Positions 57,401-64,000 of a stretch of 64,000 bases of DNA are shown one piece after another; the stretch's first letter is position 1; each line of letters starts with the position of its first letter. The notes under the pieces were generated by a model that worked only from the letters and a program-made list of their open reading frames with translations, searched no databases and had not been told where the DNA came from. The stretch is from Caenorhabditis elegans (lineage: Eukaryota > Nematoda > Chromadorea > Rhabditida > Rhabditidae). A program made the position numbers and the translations under genes. The stretch covers positions 4,522,501 to 4,586,500 of the forward strand of contig NC_003280.10 of NCBI RefSeq assembly GCF_000002985.6. Direction: 5' to 3'.

Positions 57401-60400
57401 GTTCACACAGTTTCCACACACACACACACACACACACACACTCTTAAGTGGTCGGTTTTTGAGACAGTCTTCCTCCTCCGAATCTGTATGGATAGAGGTG
57501 TGAAACACGAGAGAGAGAAGAGCTTCTTGATTGTTTTGGCACCACCACATCTCAAGAACTCGGGCAAACAAATCCCCTCACACACGTGTACCTCACCCCC
57601 TCTCAAATAGGTGTCAAATGAGTTGGCAAACTGTTGTGTGTGTGTGTGTGAGGTGTGAGTCAGTGTCAATGTCACTCACCACCTGAAGAATAAATGTTTA
57701 CACATTTATGAGGACTTCTGGTATGTGTGCTGCTGGACCATCAAAATATGACAAGGGGTCACTAGCAACAGACGGAAGAAGTTGCGCAATCGTATGAAGA
57801 GCAACACAACAGGTGACAGTTAGCTGATGAGAAAACCCCAGGGATGCGCCATGTTGCTCCAAAGTTTTTTTAAAAATTGAAAATCAGTTCCAAAATATAG
57901 AAAAATTAGGATCAAACTAATAAAAGTTGCCATGAATTCTACTAAATGTCATGTTGCACCATGTTATTCCAAAATTGTTCGTTAGGGTTAAAATATAGAA
58001 AATCACTCGATTTATCTGAAAATAACATTTATTTCAACTGAAAGTGATTTTCTATATTTTGACACTACTAAACAATTTTAAAATAACATGGTGCAATATG
58101 ACATTTTGTAGAATTCACGACAACTTTTTATTAGTTTGTTATTAGTTGTTTGTTCCCAATTTTTCAGTACATCGTTGCAAGATTATGAGATATACCAACT
58201 TTTCTCGGCGTCGTAAAAATGTACGCGCATTCTTCATTCTTCCATAATATATCTCGTAAATGTGCGCATTTGATAAATTGTGACACACAGGGAGGGAGAA
58301 AACAGAGAAAACAGTTTGCGTGTGGTGTCTGATAAAATGTGTTGGAGAAGGACTTCCATTAGAGACACCACCTCTAATTCGATAATACCTTTGTTGTATT
58401 ACGCGGTTCTCTCTGGTAATGCCGCAAACAACATACACGCGCATGCGGAAGAGACTGTATGGTCTTCTTGAATTTCGTGCATTCTAATGGATGATGGTGT
58501 CAGGTGCATGACCTTTCGCGGCGATATTCAAAAAGAAATGCTCCCCAGAATGGTTTACAATGTTTACCGTTTTCGGGAAGACGACGATGAGGATAATAGA
58601 ATAATGAGTAAGAACATGCAACCCATCAGATCGGGTCAGCTGGCTTGCCGTATTGTATTGTTAACAATATATTTGAAAGGGTTTACGATGGGTCATACCA
58701 GAGATTCCTTGAGTCAAGGGACCCGAAAAACCGAAACAATCGGCAGCCCGTACCCTGGTCAGTTGGCTGCTTTTCACCTCATTCTTTGCTGACAATATTG
58801 TTAGTTAAAATTTACGACTAGAGAATTTGTCACCCATCTCTCTCACCACATACGCTTAGCAGTTGTTCATATGTCACACCTGGTATGACTTGCGGTCACT
58901 TCTTTCTGGGGTCCCCCTTCTTCTGGAAAGCGGAAAGGGCGGCGGCGGCGGCTTTTCTTTTTTTCTTCATCGCCCGCCGATTTGACTTCAAAAAGAAGGA
59001 AAATGATGTGGAAAAGCGAAAGTGAACATATAAACATAGAAGAACACCTGTGGAGAATTGGAAGAGAGGAGGCTTCACTAACTTCGACTTTATCGGTTTC
59101 TTGTTTCCCTTCCCGACCTTCTTCTTCGCCTCCATCTTGATTGGCGACATGATTGTTAGAGGGGGGACATACAACAGACAGTTACATTACCTCCAAGTGA
59201 GGGCGAATTTGCATTTCAATCAAAATGTCCTTGTACACTGGGGATAAAGTTAGTTTTGTTGCGGTTTTGGGTGGAAAAAACCCAGCGGATGGGAATAGAA
59301 ATCAAAGGAACTGACCGCGGAAGTCATAAATCTCTTTTTTTTTGAACGGAGGGGTTGCAAATAATGAGATCCGGAAGATGGTGATGGGCATATGGAAGAT
59401 TTGAAGGAATTCTGAAAAGAGCACTTTTTGCTCGAACGTAGCCCGACAACAGACCGAATTCCATAATGAATTTTCTTATATTAAATTTCTAAATATTGGA
59501 AGAAGTGCAAACTTCTGCTGAAACCTGAAAACCAATATTTTGGTAAATTCCAATTTTTTGGTAATCTCCTATTATTAGGTGAATTACAATTTTTGATAAA
59601 TTCCAATTTTTGGTAAATTCGAAAAATTGGTCGATTCCAACAATTGGTAAATACCAACATTTTGGTAATTGCCAATTTTGGTATATTCCAAAATTTTTTG
59701 GTAAATTCCAATTTATTGGTAAATTTCAAAACTTGGCAAATTCCACTTTTTTTGGTAGGTTCCAATATTTTTGAATTTGGATGCCTCTCAACCTAAAATA
59801 TACCAATATCAACGATTTAATGTGATATGTACGACGAAAAATGCAGAATTTGGCTTTTTTTTCAAAATTTTGAAATTTTTTTGAAAAGTATTCTAACGAA
59901 ACCCCCCCCCCCCCCCCCCCCATCAGCCTAACATGCCTTTTAATACCCCATTTTAATTCCATTTATTTTCAGATTTACTACCGAATATGCGACGAATTCA
60001 CCGATCAACTTGTCTACTTCCGACCACAAGTTACCGGGCCAAAAGAGACTGATATGGTCCGAATGAATGGTTCGTGTATTCCGAATGCGTCGAAAAAGAT
60101 CCCGGGAGTCGATTTGATCGGATTGTGTATGTCGACTGGAAGTGGTATCAAAACGTCTGGCGAGTGCGTTTGTGATAGTGGATATTCTCAAATTGCCGAT
60201 TCGAATGGAGCTCGGTGTGAGAGTGAGTTTATTTGTTTGTAGAAAATTATACAACTATGCCTGAATAGATATAACTAGAAAAGGTCCTATGTGTTTTCTG
60301 ACTTCTTTCGCGGAGGTATGCACACACACCTTTTCTTCTTCTCCAGAGTGGGGGGGGGGGTCCTCTGACTAATTGCATGTTTTTCCGGAGGGCACGGACT

Positions 60401-63400
60401 CAGCGGACCGTGAGAAGAGACAAGGAGAAGAACAACGGAGGAAGTTATTGTAATTATTATTATTATTATTAGTATTAGTTGGGATTGTATTATGGGGGCA
60501 ACAATAGGTTTAGCAAATATTTGACTATATTCCTGACTTTTGAATGGTTTTGGATTTTCTGGCAAGGTTTTTGTCGAATAGATTTGAGTTTTTCTGTATT
60601 TTCAGAGTTAATCGGTAGATCAAAATATTACCAAAAATACACTAGAAAAAACCCAGTTTCCCATGCCAACCATAAGTTATTCAACTCTTTCTCGGGATTC
60701 GACCTCCTCACAAATCTCTAATTAACTCCTCGGCTACACCTACCGATCCTAATTGGTTTTTACGACACACACCACCACCGCGGCGATGACTGCGTAATCA
60801 GAGCGGCTCGGATTAAAGACGACGCCTATATGCATACGGTACCCGAGCCTTATGGCTGGTAGACAAAAGCCCATTTAGAGGAGCAAGTCGTTAAAATTAC
60901 TGGTATTGCGCACTGAAACATATGGCTCGATAGGCATTTATGGGATTTTTTGAATGAATAATTTGTTTTGTTTCAAAAATCCCAGATAGAGAGAATGCCA
61001 GGTGGCGCCGCTTGATCCATCCAAATTTTCAAACAAAGATTCGAATCAGAAATGTAATAGTTAGATAGCCGTAATTCATCATGTTTTCCATACTAATTAC
61101 TATTAAGAAGTACCAAGAATTAGTAGAGATTCCTATATTAGATAAGGAAGGAGAGCTTTGTGATATAAATCTACTTTTCCTGCTGCAGCAGCTACTACTT
61201 CCCTTCCCATCAAAGATTTGTATCTAGAAGAGGGGTCTTTTTTGTTGGAGAACTGTCACCTCTAGTTATCGTATATGGAATTGACAGATGGGTAGGTGGT
61301 AGTGTCAATTGGTGTCGGCCACTTGAAAAGGGTGGAAGAAGCACCATCATATTGGCTCACCTGCACACAAGCTGCACCCATGCGCATCCACATGAGAATG
61401 TGAGAATGATATGGGTTGGGGGTATGTATTGATATGGAATTGGAATTTCGGAATTTGTAGATTTTTTGGAAGTTTTTGGATCATTGGAGTTCTACAGTAA
61501 CCTTAGGGATTTGAAATCAGCAAAAATTTCAAAAACTCGATACAATATTTCGAAAAAACGGAGGCACCACGAATTCAAGATCTGGTGAGATTCCGGATCT
61601 ACGATTTTCTGACCTGGCACCGCGCCAACACATAAGACGCCATTTTTCTCGAAGAAAACCGTGACAACGATGCTCCGACGTCGCGTGTTGTTAAGCGTAT
61701 TTTATGGAAGAAAAGTTTAAGAAACAGCGTTTTTCATCGAGCAAAATTGCGTAGATCCGGAATCCCAACAGATCTTGAATCTGTGGTGCCTCAAAAAACG
61801 AATAACCAGAGGGTCTACCGTAATCGAATCAAGTCAAATCTGGATTTTCCCTTCAATCTTCTATCTCCTAATCACCTATGCCTTCATTCCCCTTCTCTCC
61901 AACAACGAATAATAATTCACCGAGAGTCCAGTTACCCCTGGGATATATGGAGCCTGCTAACTAATTTTCAATTTGTGAAAATGGTCCAACAACACACCCA
62001 CGACACGAGTGCTAATCCAATTTATCCTTTGGCTCTCTCCGAAACGAAGAAAAGGACAAGTGACCTTAAGAAGAACGAGATGAGATGGAGAGTTGAATGA
62101 ACTCTCTCTCCGGAACAAATGAGATTGCGTAAAGTGTTGAGAGCTGTCTGATATGACATTGATAACGTCTATTTTGGCGGCGGGACATCAAAAAGAAACG
62201 CGCAATATCGGTTTATCTCGTGTCTCTATATGTGTTGTTTATGATGATGAGGAGAGAATGAAAAGGAATTGGTATGATAAATTGATTGGCCCGTTGTGTT
62301 CTAGATATATACTGAAATTGACCCGAAAAGTCCAATATTTGGGAAATTCCAATATTTTGGCAATTTCCAATAATTTGGTAATTTCCAATTTTTTTGATAA
62401 TTTCCAATATTCTGGTAAATTCCAATAATTTGGCAAATTCCATTTTTTTTGGTAATTTCCATTTTTTTGGTAAATTCTAATGTTTGGTAAATTCCAAAAA
62501 TTTGGTAAATTCTAGTATTTTGGTAAATTCCAATTTTTTTGGAAATTTCCACTATTGGGTAAATTCCAATTCCTTCGGAAAAAGTGCAAACTTCTGCCGA
62601 AACCTGACATTTGGCCAATTCTAATTTTTGGAAATTTCCAAATTTTTGGTAAATTCCAATCTGTTGGCAAATTCCAATATTCACGAAATGTGGATGCCTA
62701 TCAACTCAAAATACGGTTAATTCAACGAGCCAACACATTGAAATGCCTGAGAATTTTTTTCTATTAGGCGCAACTCATTAATGCTCCTAATTAAGCCTAA
62801 TAAATCTTCAAAAAGAGAATTCCGACGAGATGATCCCAGGTGTATTTGATTAGGATCATGATAGTCGTGGGGTCACCACAATTGGTTACATTTTACGACG
62901 ACCCTCTCTTTTCAAATTGTTTCCTCGATTCGGTTCGTTTTCAAATTGTGCACCTGTCGTCAGGCAGGCAGGCACCCGTCTGTCCCATCTCTCAGGTTTT
63001 CAAACAACACACACCCCACCACCACTTGACTGCTCTAAATGGGATTATCACGGAACGTTTGTGTGTGTGGTATACATACACAAACACATGTGCCCCGAAC
63101 GATGAGGAAAAGCGGAGAGGCGAGAAAAAAGGCGGTATTCCTTTTTTAAAGGCATGTGCCGCTGCCGCCGCCTGGAGGGGTCAAATAGAAAACAATAGCC
63201 ACTTTAATGTGGGAAATGAATACAGAGAGAGATGTATTAAGAAAATGAGGAAGATGGAATTATGACAAAGGACCATAAAATTGGGCTTTTTCTATCAAAA
63301 GGGGGAATTATTCCGGCAAATCGGCAAGTTGCCGGAATTGAAATTTCCGGCAAATCGGCAAGTTGCCGGAATTGAAATTTCCGGCAAATCGGCAATAATT

Positions 63401-64000
63401 GCCCATTTGCCAAGAAAAATAACAAATTTTGCACTTATTTAAAATTTCGGAATTTCAATTTTAATCGGCAAAATTGTACTATACATCTATTTTAAAAAAT
63501 AAGAAAATTCTATGAAAATATCTAAAGAAAACGGGCAAAAATTTTCAAAAAGGCACAGCTTTTATGTTCCGTCGTATGACAAATCCCTCTAAAAATTTCT
63601 GGCAAATTCATATTCGGCAAACGGCAAATCGGCAATTTGCCGAAAATCAAAATTTTCGGCAAACCGGCAATTTGACGATTTGGCGAATTTGCCGACAAAT
63701 CAAATTTGTAGATTCTAAGACCTTAAAAATTAAACATTAAAAATTATTCAACTTCCAGGCTGTCCAACGAACACGTACAAACCAAAAGGCCAATCCCTTT
63801 GCAAATCGTGTCCATCCAATTCGATATCTTCGGAAGCTGCCAGCTCTTGTCGCTGTCTTAATGGTTATTTCAGAGCAGAAGATGAGCTCATTTCGATGCC
63901 ATGCACTCGTAAGAACTTTCCCACCAATAACTCTATTTTTCCCGATTTCCCTCTCTTTTCAGAACCACCATCCCGACCGATAAAACTAGTGGCCAACGCG
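49589..64000 (+). CDS. vab-1: VAB-1-type Eph receptor tyrosine kinase, 5' part
   Basis: Seven exons are in the window: 49589-49682, 51622-51701, 55621-55763, 56549-56849, 59973-60222, 63759-63908 and 63963 to the edge. All junctions keep phase. Exon 1 codes a signal peptide ([20 protein letters not shown]). Exons 2-4 and part of 5 form the ephrin-binding domain: [59 protein letters not shown]. Exons 5-6 give the Cys-rich/EGF-like repeats ([30 protein letters not shown]). Exon 7 starts the first fibronectin III domain ([12 protein letters not shown]). The remaining ectodomain, membrane segment and kinase lie beyond 64000. Eph receptors bind membrane ephrins to guide cell and axon movement. Introns of 1.9, 3.9, 3.1 and 3.5 kb hold repeats and may hold enhancers. 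Confidence 0.93.
54425..54461 (+). repeat. (CA)n microsatellite in vab-1 intron 2
   Basis: Eighteen uninterrupted CA dinucleotides. Confidence 0.95.
57415..57650 (+). repeat. (CA)n and inverted (TG)n tracts in vab-1 intron 4
   Basis: CACACA at 57415-57442 faces TGTGTG at 57635-57650, so transcripts could pair over about 16 bp. Confidence 0.85.
57913..58138. mobile_element. Foldback MITE with ~95-bp arms in vab-1 intron 4
   Basis: The left arm (57913-58007) starts CAAACTAATAAAAGTTG and contains TGTTGCACCATGTTATT. The right arm (58043-58138) is its inverted copy with about 10-15% differences. The spacer is 35 bp. No coding capacity. Confidence 0.8.
59500..59800 (+). repeat. TTGGTAAATTCCAA repeat, copy 1 (vab-1 intron 4)
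   Basis: About 14 units of 16-20 bp around TTGGTAAATTCCAATTTT, preceded by GCAAACTTCTGCTGAAACC and followed by TGGATGCCTCTCAACCTAAA. Both flanking words recur in copy 2 at 62.3-62.7 kb, so the two are members of one element. Confidence 0.8.
59902..59921 (+). repeat. Poly(C) tract in vab-1 intron 4
   Basis: Twenty consecutive C, about 50 nt before the exon 5 acceptor. Length may be unreliable. Confidence 0.9.
61561..61792. repeat. Inverted repeat, 43-bp arms, vab-1 intron 5
   Basis: GAGGCACCACGAATTCAAGA... (61561-61603) and its inverted copy (61750-61792) match at about 39 of 43 positions and flank 146 bp that contain TTTTCTCGAAGAAAACC. It is likely a small DNA element. Confidence 0.75.
62310..62720 (+). 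repeat. TTGGTAAATTCCAA repeat, copy 2 (vab-1 intron 5)
   Basis: About 20 units like those at 59.5 kb, with internal GTGCAAACTTCTGCCGAAACC (62.59 kb) and a right end TGGATGCCTATCAACTCAAA. Open frames on the minus strand (up to 127 codons) are repeat artefacts. Confidence 0.8.
63313..63694 (+). repeat. GGCAAATTGCCG repeat cluster (3), vab-1 intron 5
   Basis: Three regular units (TTCCGGCAAATCGGCAAGTT then GCCGGAATTGAAA) and, after 180 bp, several diverged ones up to 63694. The 180 bp between them (TCTATGAAAATATCTAAAGA...) also appears at 46.28-46.36 kb, so the element has a conserved non-tandem part. Confidence 0.8.

Noticed and set aside
62213-62684. Minus-strand ORFs rich in [13 protein letters not shown]
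   Set aside because: Translation of the TTGGTAAATTCC repeat.

Overview
The window looks like chromosomal DNA of a Caenorhabditis nematode, most likely C. elegans. It is AT-rich, introns are often 45-50 nt with TTTTCAG acceptors, and the noncoding DNA carries short dispersed families (TACTGTAG, GGCAAATTGCCG, GGCAGGTAGG). The final gene is a nematode Eph receptor that I recognise as vab-1. No assembly or database was consulted. All exon models were spliced by eye; phases were checked exon by exon.

Layout. (1) 0.1-2.0 kb: two small divergent genes, a 128-aa coiled-coil protein (minus) and a 218-aa serine-rich basic protein with many SP/TP sites (plus). (2) 2.1-21.2 kb: five intact minus-strand chemoreceptor genes of the Sra serpentine family (327-369 aa). 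They share intron positions and are separated by repeats; exon fragments of a decayed copy lie between the second and third. (3) 21.2-28.4 kb: gene-poor, with repeats, a MITE and a few weak coding candidates. (4) 28.6-29.4 kb: an acireductone-dioxygenase-like protein in which all four expected metal ligands are replaced, so a predicted pseudoenzyme. (5) 31.5-33.7 kb: a large repeat block with a Helitron-like 3' end. It holds a 560-bp tandem array that is an essentially continuous heat-shock element, followed by 22 copies of a 32-bp repeat carrying an E2F-like GGCGGGAA core. (6) 35.3-40.0 kb: two tandem paralogues of cytochrome b561 (397 and 382 aa) that share an upstream GATA-containing element. 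(7) 40.45-40.95 kb: a secreted 136-aa DB-module protein. (8) 42.5-43.0 kb: a tRNA-Ala(AGC) and a broken copy facing each other in an inverted repeat. (9) 43-49.6 kb: repeats, including a MITE nested in a foldback element. (10) 49.6-64 kb: the first seven exons of vab-1 (signal peptide, ephrin-binding domain, Cys-rich region, start of the first fibronectin III domain), spread over long repeat-bearing introns and running off the end of the window.

How the parts relate. The Sra cluster is a tandem expansion of presumed chemosensory receptors, and its members differ in one cysteine pair in a way that suggests a lost disulfide. The two cytochrome b561 genes are a recent tandem duplication that kept a promoter element and probably an expression pattern. 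The most unusual DNA is the 31.5-33.7 kb block, a mobile-element-derived cluster of potential HSF-1 and E2F sites between the pseudoenzyme gene and the cytochrome genes.
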